From Magicicada septendecula (taxonomy: Eukaryota; Arthropoda; Insecta; Hemiptera; Cicadidae): a stretch of DNA of 64,000 bases. Location: NCBI GenBank assembly GCA_034769895.1, contig CM068367.1, positions 1,315,921,046 through 1,315,985,045 of the forward strand. The letters run 5' to 3'. How positions within the stretch are numbered: position 1 is the first letter of the stretch; each line of letters begins with the position of its first letter. Of this stretch, positions 10,064 through 21,035 are shown one piece after another. Both the position numbers and the translations under genes were made by a program. The notes beneath the pieces are model-generated. The model saw only the letters and a program-made list of their open reading frames with translations. It was not told where the DNA came from and searched no databases.

Positions 10064-13000
10064 TTGGAATCGTTTGTTCCAAGAAAGAATGTGATTATTA
10101 AAGAAATTAAAATTTTTAATTCTTAATTCTATGAAAAAATGTAAACAAGTCAGTTTAGTTTGAAAAAATAAGGTAAGTTTAATGATTCTTAAAAAAAAAA
10201 TCGTCTGAAGGACTAACATTCATGAAAAAATTATAAAATTGCAGTTACAAAAAAATTCATAAGTTATTATTATTATTGACAATTTTATTTCTCCAATCAA
10301 GTATCGGCTAGTATTTTCAATTTTTTACTCAGTTGAAAAGCATGAGTTTAATACGTGAAAAAATCTTTACTCTCAGGACGTGACTCCTTTGAACTACCAA
10401 GACATATCAATAAGATGCTTTACAAGAAAAATTAAGTGATTTGAAGGTGTGTGTGGCATGTGTAGTACAACTGTGTGACAAAATGTAACCAGATAAAAAA
10501 TGACTTTAATTTTGATAACTCACGTTCCAATGGTTAATTAATCTCGCACTGGACACTCCTCTCTGGTAGTTTTTCAATCTCGCCTCTTCATGTGTGCACT
10601 GAATTTATTTTAAGTCAAAATTGCGATCATTTACGATTTCCGCACTTTTTGTGAAACGGTTTGGCGGTAGATTTTCGCTCGGATCCCGCCGCTACAAATC
10701 AGCTGCTTCGCGTTGATTCCCAAATTGGCCGTCACAGCGCTGATACCCTTGCAGTAGCGAGAAAGGCTTTGTGTATGTAATACGTTATGGGAGTTTTTTT
10801 TGTGAAGTTAGTTTGTCTTTGCGAACACTGCAGAATTGGTTCTCTATTTAAAATTTCGGTCCCTCCTGGGCCGTTGACGTTCTGGCTGCGTGATTTCTAT
10901 TAAAATGTGCCGTGTTGCTGCTCTATTTCAGCAACACATTGGCGTAGATTCTTGTAGAGGTTAAGTCAGTCTGTTTGTCAATGTACGGGAAAAGCCTTTC
11001 TTCGGGTCTTGTGTCGATTTCTCGCCTTCGGTTTCGCCTTGACTGCGTTGATCAGTGTCGTGGGTGATGCGTCTGTTCCGGATTTCAAGCTTCAAGTGTT
11101 TTTGGGTCGAATTTGGTCTCTCTTTTATACTAATTCAGGCTGATTGTTTTCATTGACTTCCGGTATATTTGTGTAAAAATTCCTTCTAGATTGTTCGAGA
11201 ATAAAGAAATGGAACGTCATGGAACAAATTTAATTTCCGTCGAAGCTTTTAGAACAAATTTCTTATTCTTCACACTAAGGATATTTCAAAAATTACTCTG
11301 GTATTTGTCAAACAGTTTTACATTAGTACTCACAATTTGCATGCCATTATTACATTTAGATTCTCTGTTTTCAACTGAATCTAGTGATACTAATTATGAT
11401 TGGTTTTTAAATAAATTAACTCTAATAAGTAACACAATATACAACTCTCACCTTGGGTTGTTGTCATTGAAATTCAATTTTTTAGAACAAAAAATTGTTG
11501 TGAAACTATTATGTTTCTTCCATAACATGAACACATAATATTACTATCTTCCTATAACAAAACAAACAAATTTTAACATATGTAATATACAGATAATTTC
11601 AATTTTACATGGCCCATGCCCATGGCCTATGTTGTTGTCAATGTTATGACACAATAATTAGTCTCTTTCTTTAACATATGTAGTATTTCACTAGTGTACA
11701 CTCAGAGTTTATTATATTGTCTGTCTTTTGTGATACCTGGTTACTCTTTACACATATTATCTTTATTACAGGATAACATAGCATCATAATGGTTGGTCTG
11801 AGATGTCCTTTTTCATAGTGTGACAAATCTCACTCTTATAAGTTAAATTCTTTCATAATTGATCTTATTTTCAACTGAGTTTGTTCGTTTTTAAGGTATA
11901 CTGAAGTATTGTACCATTCTCTTTTATTTTTGCGAACATTTTGTAAATATTTAGCCAGATATGACTATTTTTTGCACTGGTTGATTGGCCCCAGCCATAC
12001 ATGGTATAGGTAAATATTTTGCTAACTCGACTATTACAATGTCAAAGTTAGTCAAATATATTAGTATAGTCGCTTTATATTATTTTTCAACTTTCTAATG
12101 CAATTTGGTTGCATTTTGGCAACATTAAATCCATAAATCACACAATATTATATGCCTACCACATGTTTTTAGTTAATACTGTTTTTGGCTATTTTGACTG
12201 ACTTTTATTCATTTGACAGCTTTCTTTATCTAAGATAAATTGTTCATTTTTATCTGCTTGACAATTACATATAGTTTTTATTTCAATTTAATAATAATTA
12301 ATTTTTACATGAAATCTGAGTGTTTGGTCTCAAATCCAACACATTAATATTTTTTGTCATAACAATTATATAATTTTTATTTTAACTTAGATTCTTTCTA
12401 ATAATGTATTTAAGTCATTTAATACATTTATTTTATTTACATTACATAATATAATAATGGATCATGTCCATTCATTCACAATAAATAGTTCTTTATACTC
12501 TATTCAGAGTTACTAAACTAAATAATTAATGACTTCATTTTGGTTGATCCTGATATTATTTGTCTCTCTCATAGTATCTTATGGTTTTTTCACTGTTATT
12601 CACTTTAATAATATATATGGGGTTTGTGTCTTAGTCACAGTCTGGTCGTTTTTTCATGTTAATGGTAATAATTATTAGACAATATTACACAATTTTTTAG
12701 GGCTACTTGGGTTCGATACTGTCCACCTCACTCTCCTCTTATGATAAATTGCTATGTAAATGGTTTCCTTTATGGAACGTTCTGTGACGTTACATATGCC
12801 TCTCCGTTAAAATTGATAATTTTTGAAAAACATATCTTTGGTTTTGATGAAATTATCATCTCTATATTAACCTTTTATTAGCTTCTTTATATTTCATTCT
12901 CTTATCTTATAATTAAATTCCTGTACTACTCCTTTAATATATTAATCCAACTCAATATTCCTAGTTCGTTCTTTGTCGTATCACCTATTCCTTTCCTTTT

Positions 13001-13457
13001 TACCTTGATGTTAATTATTTAATCTTTGATATAATTCCCTATCAATTCCCTAACTTTCATAAAGGGTTGGGAGTCAGAGTGGCTCGCTATGGCATACATT
13101 CTCTGCCCTTCACTATCTATAACTACTGAAATCAGAGGCAACACATCCCTGTCCAGAAAATAATAATTGCACCTTCGCAACACATAATAACAATAATAAT
13201 AAAAAAAATATAATATTCAAAGATCATAGGCTCCTACACATAAATTCCCTTTCTTAAACTCTTCTGATTATTTCACAATTATATTAATATATCGTTCTCC
13301 GCAGGTAAAATTATCATTTAAAATCATTCAATGTTAATAGCTATATTCATTCATCATTACCTCCTTATGTAACACACTGTTTTCCCTTTTTTTTTTCATT
13401 TATCATTTCCATCTAGTATCAAATATATGACAGTATTTCTCCTTTTTTTCTCCTTTA
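10064..13457. other. Non-coding interior of N2
   Basis: No gene is supported here. A GC-richer patch at about 10660-11110 may be 3' untranslated sequence of N2. The remainder is AT-rich. A 115-residue open frame at 11191-11538 has no recognisable domain and no homologue elsewhere in the window. Confidence 0.4.
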
Positions 13458-13790
13458 CTAAGTACGGGTAAGCTGGTAAATATACGTTGACATGGCTATT
13501 GGAAATAAATCTTGCCTATGGTGGAATGTGTCCATCTCGTAATATTTATTAATAATAATCTCTCTCCTTCTCTAAGTACGGGTAAGCTGGTAAATATACG
13601 TTGACATGGCTATTGGAAATAAATCTTGCCTATGGTGGAATGTGTCCATCTCGTAATATTTATTAATAATATTTACTTGTATAATAATTTTTATATTTAT
13701 TTAATAATCTCTACCTCCTTTCTAATTATGGGTAAGTTAGAAAATTCACGTTAACATGTTTAGTCAAGGTACCTTCTCAATGATGCTGTA
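13458..13790. repeat. Tandem duplication (~114 bp) with a third degenerate copy
   Basis: The block beginning CTAAGTACGGGTAAGC occurs at 13458 and again at 13572, nearly identical over about 100 bp. A diverged third start (CTAATTATGGGTAAG) lies at 13722. They lie in the non-coding part of N2, downstream of its gag on the minus strand. Confidence 0.8.
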
Positions 13791-13895
13791 TTTGACTTGG
13801 GTTTTTGGTCATGGTACTTGCTCACTGATTGAGTATTTGACTTGTGATTTTCTAATCATGGTACTTTTTCAATGATGCTTGATTATACGTACCTT
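13766..13895. repeat. Three degenerate ~46-bp repeats
   Basis: Units starting near 13766, 13811 and 13858 share GGTAC-t-CTCAaTGATG and TATTTGACTTG words. They lie beside the 114-bp repeats, between those and the end of N2 gag. Confidence 0.55.
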
Positions 13896-14164
13896 TTACT
13901 TTGTTACTAACCGTGTCGGTTACCTCGTAGGTATTGTTTTTATTGTCTCTGGTGATATTTGGGTTTATATTTTGTCAGTTTGGGTTAATTACTTTGATTA
14001 TTTCAATTCCTTTTGGTTGTGTTATCCTTATATTATGTCATTATTTATCATTCTCATTCCTCATTTTCCCTCTCTTCTCAATATCCGACTTTTCGTTGTT
14101 TAGCTCCCCTGCTCCTTCAATTGCCTGGTCTATGACATTTATTCTGGATGATTAACCCATGGTA

Positions 14165-15521
14165 TTACCATCTCACCACATGTTTGGGCCATATCTTTTC
14201 TGTATAGCGGAATTCATCCTCTATATCACCTTCACCTCTGGGGTTACTATTTGGTTTTTGTCTAGTTTCTGCCAATATATGTTTTACCTGAGCGGTTCGG
14301 GGTCTTTCATCATTATTTGCCCGATTCTGCTGTACTAAAAAACCCGGATTTTCGTGGATTGTTCCCCGATTCTCATTATTATTTTGGTTAGCGTTTGGTT
14401 CCTGTTGGTTGTTACTTTCGTTTCGGGGTGGTTCATTACTCCTACCCTCGGAAAATCGATAGTGGTTATTGGCCTTACCACCTTGGTTATCTTGCGTTAG
14501 TTGTGTCATATACCCATAACTTGGTAAATTGGGTGGATATGGTTGTTGATTATCGGCCATCATATAATTTGCCTGGGGTCTATTCTCTTGATTCCTTTTC
14601 TTTCTTATTTCTCTTATTGCCTGAGCGTATTTTTCTATAACCTGGCCCATTTGTTCCTCGTAATTTCCCTTCTTTTTGGGATGTATCTTTTTTCTAGGCA
14701 CGCTTATCTTAAAAGTATTTTGGCCTATGATTTTCGTTGTAATACACTCTTTCTTTTTGTCCCTTTTTATTAAATTCTTTTTATATTCCTTCATATAACT
14801 TCTTTCTCTGCGGTCAGTGACCGGGGGGTTAAGTATATTAATTAAACCGCCTTGAGTCATTTCTCCTATTTCCTTTGTATACTCCCTGTTTGTTTTTCTC
14901 GGTCTGTCCAATCTATTAGCTATGTTTTGTTTCGTTTCTAACTGTTTTTTTCTCTATGGTTTCAGGACCGCTATTATTTTCTGGAAGATGACGAAATAGA
15001 ATCTGTAATCCTTCTACCTGTTCCTCCATTATCTCGACCTCCCTGTCATTGTCAGTTTTACTCTCCTCGATCTTTTTGTTTACTGTTTCGTAATTTGCAT
15101 TATTATTTTCCTTTCTTAGGGACTCTATCCATTTTTGAGTTTCCTCCCTCATGGATTCTCTCCATTTTTGACTTTCCTCCCGATATTTCTGCATTTGTTT
15201 TTCATTCTCCTCTCTCTCTTTCCTCTCTTCCTGTCTGTCTCTTTTCATATCTTTGTTTATTTTTTGGAGCATCATCATTATCACCTCCAAGTCGCTTTTC
15301 CCTGTTATTTTTTCTGGTTCGGGTTTCTCCGTTTGTTCTACCATTTGTATGGGTTCTTCTCCCGTTTGCTCCTCTAATTCGTCTGCCGTTTGTACCGGTC
15401 TTTCCATTTCTAGTGTAGGCGGTTCTAATTCCGTTTCCTCCATTTGTACTGCCTCTCCGTCTTCCACACTTAACTCGGGTTCCACATTCTTCTTCGCCTT
15501 TTTTCCCTTAGGTTGCGGCAT
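14165..15521 (-). pseudogene. gag: Gag-like protein of N2, two frames
   Basis: The likely ATG is at 15521 (reading MPQPKGKKAKK), about 65 bp after the primer site; the frame also opens slightly upstream from a TTG. The first frame (to 14916) is acidic and Pro/Glu-rich, then coiled-coil-like with repeated EE-QKW-ES heptads, similar in layout to the N-terminus of G1 Gag. It stops at 14916. A second frame (14911-14165) is basic, then Asn/Gln-rich with nucleocapsid-like composition. A frameshift is needed to join them. A capsid domain with the YWSE motif seen in G1 and B is not evident. No pol follows. Assignment to gag rests on position and architecture, not on a diagnostic motif. Confidence 0.6.
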
Positions 15522-15587
15522 TTTGATCTGTTGGTAGTTGCCAGGCTTGTTCCTTTTTTTCAAGCCTCACTAGTTGGGCTGCCAATT

Positions 15588-15744
15588 TATAACAAAAGAA
15601 AAAAGTGTGTGTAAGTATAGTGTTTTGTCGTGTATTATGTCGGGCGTTACCTCCGCGCACTTTTGGTACTTACCGGTGACTGGATCCTTTGCGGTGATGT
15701 AGTCCTGTAACACAACTTAATACTATGTTTTTTGTGGGCGCCAC
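15588..15744 (-). repeat. 5' terminal repeat of N2
   Basis: Partner of 9906-10063. On the minus strand the repeat ends at GTTATA, one or two bases before the primer-like site TGGCAGCCCAAC. The start, GTGGCGCCCAC, itself resembles a tRNA-Lys primer site, so an alternative reading is that this 157-bp unit is a leader rather than a complete LTR. Confidence 0.6.
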
Positions 15745-15910
15745 AATTTTTATGTCTTCAACAAACAACGTTTTTAAAACATTTTGTAACACTACACCTA
15801 TGCCACTTTAACACTATATATAAAAGGTTTAGTTACAAATTGGCTAGCCCAAACAGTGGGGCTTAATTAGAAAGGAAGCAGATCAGAAATCATTTGTAAC
15901 ACGTTCTAGT
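15742..15910 (+). repeat. Second copy of the G1 LTR segment
   Basis: About 98% identical to 1530-1697. It could be the 3' LTR of G1 separated by the N2 insertion, or an independent fragment. It abuts the N2 terminal repeat on its left and a Penelope-like fragment on its right. Confidence 0.6.
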
Positions 15911-16605
15911 TACACACTAATGATCTTGGTGGTGTACTTGTTGTTGTTTATTATGTGGTTCCGTTCTATGTTGTGTATATATATTTCTGCCAGTATTCCT
16001 GATATGGGGGAACCCATCGGGAGACCATCTGTGTATATATCTTGTTATTGTATGTAAAGTAATTTTGCTCAGTTATTATTTTGGTAAGTGTGATGATCTC
16101 TTGTATGTGTGTTTCAGGTGTGTTGTTTTGTCTGAGTAAATTTTCTAGTGTTAGTATGGTTTCTTGAACTGAGACATTGGTGTATAGATTGGTGATATCA
16201 AAAGATGCTAGTGTTGAGTTGTGTGGGATGTGGATGTGTTCAGTTTTCTTGACTAGGTCGATGTTGTTTTTGATAGATGTGTTGTTACTGAGATTAATGT
16301 TTTCTCTGATTATTTTGTCTTTAAGTGTTTGGCGATTTTGTGGGAGGGAGCTTGTGTGTTGTTTATTAATGGTCTGATGGGAATGTTAGGTTTGTGTATT
16401 TTTGGTAATGCATTTAGTATAGGGGGGTTAGGTTTTATTTGTTTTAGGTACTTGGTGCTTTCTAGTTTGATTATATGTTTTGTGTTGTTTATAAATTTGT
16501 TAATCTGTTTTTGAAATTTTGGTGTGGGGTCTTTATTTATTTCCGTTATATTATTTTCGTTAAAGAAATTTGAGATTGTTAGAGTTAAGTGAATTCATGT
16601 TTAAT
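15911..16605 (-). pseudogene. Penelope-like element reverse transcriptase fragment
   Basis: Read on the minus strand, the sequence gives a diagnostic series: LPKIHKPNIPIRPL (near 16408-16367), FDITNLYTN (motif A with the catalytic Asp, near 16201) and GLPMGSPISG (near 16026-15997). This order and wording match Penelope-like RTs rather than LTR RTs. At least two frameshifts separate the blocks, one before motif A and one before GLPMGSP. The fragment ends (TTKIISV, then stop) before the YVDD motif and any GIY-YIG endonuclease, so it is truncated at the junction with the G1 LTR copy. Confidence 0.8.
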
Positions 16606-16830
16606 AAGGGATTCAATTTGTTTTCTTTAGGATTGTTATTAATATTGAAGAGAATTGATAGATTTGATAGAGTCATGTAAAAGATTTTATTTTTTCATTT
16701 TGAAGAGAGAAATGGTAACAGAACAGATTGATTTGGAACTTAGATGAAATTTTAACGAAATTTAATGATTGGAATTTAATTTGTTTGCTATATCGTAATT
16801 TGAAGAATGATTTTAAAATGTTTAAGAAGT

Positions 16831-17209
16831 TTGTTTAGGATGTATTAAAAAATATATGTATGCGCCCAGTATTGCTGAAGGCGACCCAGTGTGCATAAGA
16901 AGGGGGAACATATCGGTTGAGGATCTGGCAAGGAATAAGGCCAGGAATTTGGAGTTTGGGGTGGCATGTTGGAAGGTTAGGTGCACTGTGGTGCGTGTCT
17001 GTTTGATTTTATGGTGTTGGGATCTCGGATAGAGAAGTCCAGTAATATCGTTCAGGTGCGGCCGCAGTCGCCGAGCCAGGGGGGGTAGTTTACCCATGAT
17101 GTGTAAGAACTAATGGGGGGTTGTTGGCACCATATCCTCACCGATCCTCTTACGGGTTTAGCAATGAATTTTTTCTGTTTCGGCAGAAGATCTCTCATTG
17201 GGGGGGTAT
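16831..17209 (+). other. 3' untranslated end of a B-family LTR element with polypurine tract
   Basis: Homologous to sequences just before the 3' LTRs of N3 (29090-29436), B (33530-33810) and, inverted, N4 (53095-53300). Shared words include agagaagtccag, gagccagg and ggttgttggcacc. It ends in a hairpin (CAATGA 17162-17167 / TCATTG 17195-17200; inner TTCTG/CAGAA) followed by the G-run polypurine tract TTGGGGGGGTAT. No internal coding part of this element is present upstream, so it is a 3'-end remnant. Confidence 0.75.
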
Positions 17210-18500
17210 TGTAACGGGGCATAAAGGGGTACTATATTTTGTTGCAATTTTATTCTGTTTTATTCACTTTATACAAAACAGCGAGTCACCTACATAAAAC
17301 GGTTCAGTGCGTTGGAAGACGGCATGGTCAACAACGGTTTAATTCACAGAATTCCAGTGCGCACATGCCTGTGCTTTCCGTTGGGGAGAAGAATAAAAAC
17401 TTTGTAGCCAACAATCTACAATGGAATGCGTCAGGTATGCAACAACGCAATACCATTCTAACAACTGTAGTACTGTGCGATGTGCGCAAACACCAGCAGG
17501 CGCGCAACCGACGCCGAGAAGCTAAAACAACATGGCTTGGAGGTGATATTTTCCCAACATGTGCTCCTGTGCTGGCGGAAACATAATGAGAAATCCCGCC
17601 CATTTGTGTGACGTGTAGAGAGGCAGTGAGATTTCGTCGACGTATAAAACACACGTAAATCACACGTGTTGTGTGTGCAACGACTAAGACTTTAACAACA
17701 AAGGCTATGAACAGTGACGAAATTTAGTAGCAGGAAAGGCAGTGATGTCCGCCCGCATGTAACAGCAGTCGACTTATAGCCGCAGCGGCGGCCAGACGCA
17801 AGCTAAGACTCGTGGGCCAGAAGTAATCTTTTAAATGTAATAAGTGACAATCCGACCGTTTAAAGTGTTTATTAAAATGAGTATAACCGTAAAAAACAGG
17901 CAAATCAACCGTACCATTAAAGTCAATAGTGAGAACAGAATCGCGGACTTTTGAATGAATCTCCAGAGTGCAACACGTGGGTGAACAAGGGAACAGAGAA
18001 GTAGCAGGACAACCTTTTCTTAATTTTTCTAAGTGTATTAAATTTTCAAAAGTGCTAAACCTAAAAGAATGGGGATGTAAATTTGAATGAATGAGTGTGT
18101 GCAGCAATCTGGGTCGTCTATAATAAAATAAAATAGTTACGTTCATGTATCAATAAATGTATATTTGTCAGTATAAAATGATTCAAGGTCTTGTTTATGT
18201 TTTTAAATAACAAAAGTAATAGTAAAGGATGTGAAGACAGAGAAGTTTAAGTTAGCAGAAAATTTGAGTAACTTTGAGTAGAATTTAAAAGAAGTAGATA
18301 AAATGTTTTAAAAGGTTTTAAAGCATGGAATAAAATTTTAATTGTTTCTCTTCAATAACGCGAGTTGAGTCTGTTATTAATATAACCTTGCAATCATCCT
18401 TGCATTTCGAAGTTCGTGTGACGTAACTCTGGGCAAAACAAGGTAAGTGGAAGACAAATAATTTTATGGTTTAATGTGTGAATAAATAATTAACGTCACA
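17210..18500 (+). repeat. LTR of the B family (LTR-D)
   Basis: Starts TGTAACGGGGC directly after a polypurine tract and ends CGTCACA. The length (1291 bp) is close to the other family LTRs (1056-1206 bp). A consensus splice donor AAG/GTAAGT lies at 18443, 58 bp before the end, as in N3. The next ATG (element B gag) is only six bases downstream, so the primer binding site and leader expected after a 5' LTR are missing. This points to a deletion or recombination joining this LTR to B gag. It is not a close copy of the B 3' LTR at 33811. Confidence 0.7.
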
Positions 18501-18506
18501 GTAGAT

Positions 18507-20177
18507 ATGAGCGAAAGTGGCCTTGAACCACAGTCATTGGATGAAAGTGAAACGCGGACAGCTGGTACAGAAACAGCTGTTGGCAGTAACATAATAATTC
18601 CTTCCACCCCAATTGTGACTCAATTGCAATTAAGCGAATCAGCTGGTGATTCTGGAATTCAATTAACTCCAGTTTCAACAAATAGAAATAAGCAATCGAA
18701 TGACGATGATATGTTGACACGCTTGTATAGTATGATGTGCAGCAATTTTAGTGAACTAAGAGGGGACATGAATGAATTGAAAGAAACAAAATAAAGAAGC
18801 CAAGTATGATTTCGATAAAATAAATAGTCATTTTGATGCCAATGATACCAAATTTGATAAATTGAATAATGAAATTAAAGAAATAAAGAGTAGTTTCAAA
18901 ATATAGAATAACAAATTTGATGAGTTAAGAAGTGAATTAAATGAACAAAAATTAAAATGTGAAGGAAATTTCAATGAATTAAAAAAGCAAAATAATGAAT
19001 TAAAAACAATATTAATGAAATTAATAAGCGTTGTGAAAGTACTAATGAAGAGTTTGCCAATAAGTTTAACGAATTAGATACCAAGCTAGATAGTTCAATC
19101 AAGAATATAGATATTAAAATCAATGAAATAGATGATAGAATGACAGAGAAAATTAACAAACAAATATATGAGATAACAGAGAATGTTGAGACCAAAATAA
19201 ATGAATGTAACGCTAGCAGTGAATATAAAGTTAATTGTGCTATTAATACAATAGAAAATAATAACCGTAAAATAAGTGAGGTAGAAAATAGTTATAAACT
19301 TGAATTTAAAACAATACAAAATACAATAAGTAACCTTGAATCTGATAATCACAATAGATTTACGAGTGTTGAAAAAAGTATCGTGAATGTAAAAGATGAA
19401 CTGAGTATGGCTATCAGCCAACAAGTAAACACTGTTACCGAACGAGTAATTGTGACTCGCGACGTAAGCAGTGACGTTGAATTAGAGTCATTTAGTTGTG
19501 ACAATAAAAGAGTGCATCCTATGCAATTCCTAAATAGAGTGATGGAGTTTAACAAATTTAATACCAGTAGCTGGGAGGTACAATTATTAAAAATCTTAAA
19601 ATGTTTTAAAGGTAGTTCGGAAATCTGGGCCGAAGTACACCAAACAGAGTGGGGGAATTTTGAGGAGTTTGAAGCTGCATTCAGAGCTAAATATTGGTCC
19701 GAAGAAGACCAAGAAGTGTTGCGTAGTAGAATCATGGGAACTGGAAATTTTGGGGGACCCAATAATAATTTAACTGGTTACGTGATGAAAATATTTAGCG
19801 AAGCGAAGTATTTAGAACCGCCAATGCCGTTCAGATCTTTTGTTAGACACATAAGTAAACACTTACCAAAGGAAGTATAGATATCATTAATGACGTGGGA
19901 GATAGCAAATATTAGTGAATTGGAGAGTATTTTAGATGTGTTTCAGAACATCCGTGACCAAGAAATAAGTCGTCGTCACAACCAACCGAATATGAACAAC
20001 GGAGGGAACCATGGACCGCAGAGGGGACCGCCACATGGACAGGCATACCCCAGACAAGAACAAAATAATCGAGGCCCAATGTGGAGTTGTCTGGCGTGTT
20101 CGCATGAAAATTATGCCTCACAAAATTTTTGTTTTAGATGTAGAAGAGAGAGACCTGGTCAGCGACAGGGAACATAA
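18507..20177 (+). pseudogene. gag: Gag of autonomous element B, with RanBP2-type zinc finger
   Basis: Opens at 18507 (MSESGLEPQ), which matches an internal Met of the N3 ORF (24535), so the first ~14 residues and leader seen in N3 are missing. The first frame stops at 18792-18794. Coiled-coil-like sequence continues through frameshifts to 19140, where a 246-residue frame opens. It carries the capsid-like region (SWEVQLLKILKCF, FRAKYWSEEDQE). A TAG at 19878-19880 is the only break before the same frame continues to 20177. The tail is Gln/Asn/Gly/Pro/Arg-rich and contains a Zn finger at 20082-20141 (W-x-C-x2-C-x3-N-x6-C-x2-C) instead of a CCHC knuckle. Gag would assemble particles and bind genomic RNA; this copy is inactivated. 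Confidence 0.85.
20082..20141 (+). other. RanBP2-type zinc finger encoded in B Gag
   Basis: The encoded residues read WSCLAC, then three residues, Asn, six residues, then CFRC. This fits the RanBP2 zinc-finger consensus exactly, including the conserved Trp and Asn. Members of this family in ZRANB2 and FUS bind single-stranded RNA, so a nucleocapsid role is plausible. I have not seen this finger type in place of the retroviral CCHC in the other elements of the window. Confidence 0.85.
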
Positions 20178-20347
20178 CCCGAGCAGAATAACCATGCATA
20201 CCAGAGAAGGGGAGAGGGCCAAGGAGGAGCGCCGAGAGGTAACGAACATGGAAAACAGGTGAACCGGAGTGAAGGTGCATACAACCCAGGGGTGGCGAGC
20301 ACGTCTGCGGTAAACTAAGAGAGACAATGGAGAACCGGACCTGACCG

Positions 20348-20989
20348 TTGTCGACGGAGGATTCTGGGGTCCAAGTAAATGACAGATACCAAAACAACAT
20401 CATTATAACAGATTTGTCTGAGGAGTTAATGGGGGAAGACGATGTCGAAGCAATTAGACGGGAGAATGGATTAACAGAGGTGAAGATCAACATTGAAGGT
20501 AAGGAGATAAAAACTTTAGTAGATACAGGTAGTGAAGTATCTGTTATTTCCGAACACATATTAGATGAATTGAAAGAATTAAATAAAAATATTCCATCTT
20601 TGCCAGTTGCGGGAGTGACTATTGTAGGTATTACGGGTGTTAGGAGTAAAAGAGTCACTAAACAAGTACATTTGAATATGATAATTAACGGGGTAGGGTA
20701 TGATAATACATTTCTAGTCGTACGGGGATTAAATCTTGAGGTTATATTGGGGAATGATTTTCTGATTAAACATAAGGCGGTGATTGATTTTCAGAAACAG
20801 GTACTAGAGTTAAACAATGTAATAAAACCAGTTCGGATTAATTTTGAGCGGGTAGTAGATGCGGTAAGAATTTCGGGTGTAAGGGTGATACATAATCGGG
20901 TTAATAAACAAGAAGCGGAAATTAGTATGAATGTATGTAGTGAGAGGGAAACGGAGGGTGATGAAAGTGTAGAGCAAATATGGGCGTAG
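20348..20989 (+). pseudogene. pol: Protease region of B
   Basis: The open frame begins mid-polyprotein without a convincing ATG. The aspartic protease active site is LVDTGSEVSVIS at about 20516-20551, followed by the usual hydrophobic-Gly stretch (VILGNDFL). Retropepsin cleaves Gag-Pol into its parts. About 170 bp after Gag lie in another frame, and a stop at 20987-20989 separates it from RT. Protease residues appear intact. Confidence 0.8.
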
Positions 20990-21035
20990 GGAGGGTAGTG
21001 AGGGTAGCGTAGTAGGGAGTTCTCAACGTGAATCG

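Larger units (their letters stand above)
9906..15744 (-). mobile_element. Gag-only LTR element N2, non-autonomous
   Basis: Bounded by two ~157-bp direct repeats (9906-10063 and 15588-15744) that differ at about two positions. On the minus strand a primer-binding-site-like sequence (TGGCAGCCCAACTAGTGAGGC) begins just inside the 15588 end and gag follows. The ~4.1 kb between gag and the other repeat holds no protease, RT or integrase that I can detect. This makes N2 a non-autonomous element, or one that has lost pol. No target duplication was found at the outer edges (left flank ccag, right flank aatt), so the exact boundaries are uncertain. Confidence 0.65.

Noticed and set aside
11191-11538. 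115-codon open frame in N2
   Set aside because: Hydrophobic AT-driven composition, no motif, opposite to the element's strand.
9902-15748. Interpretation that N2 inserted into the G1 3' LTR with a target duplication
   Set aside because: The flanks (ccag and aatt) do not match, and the sequence left of 9906 does not match the sequence left of 1530; nesting remains possible but unproven.
17239-18146. Open frames inside LTR-D
   Set aside because: They lie within a non-coding LTR and are not conserved in the other family LTRs.
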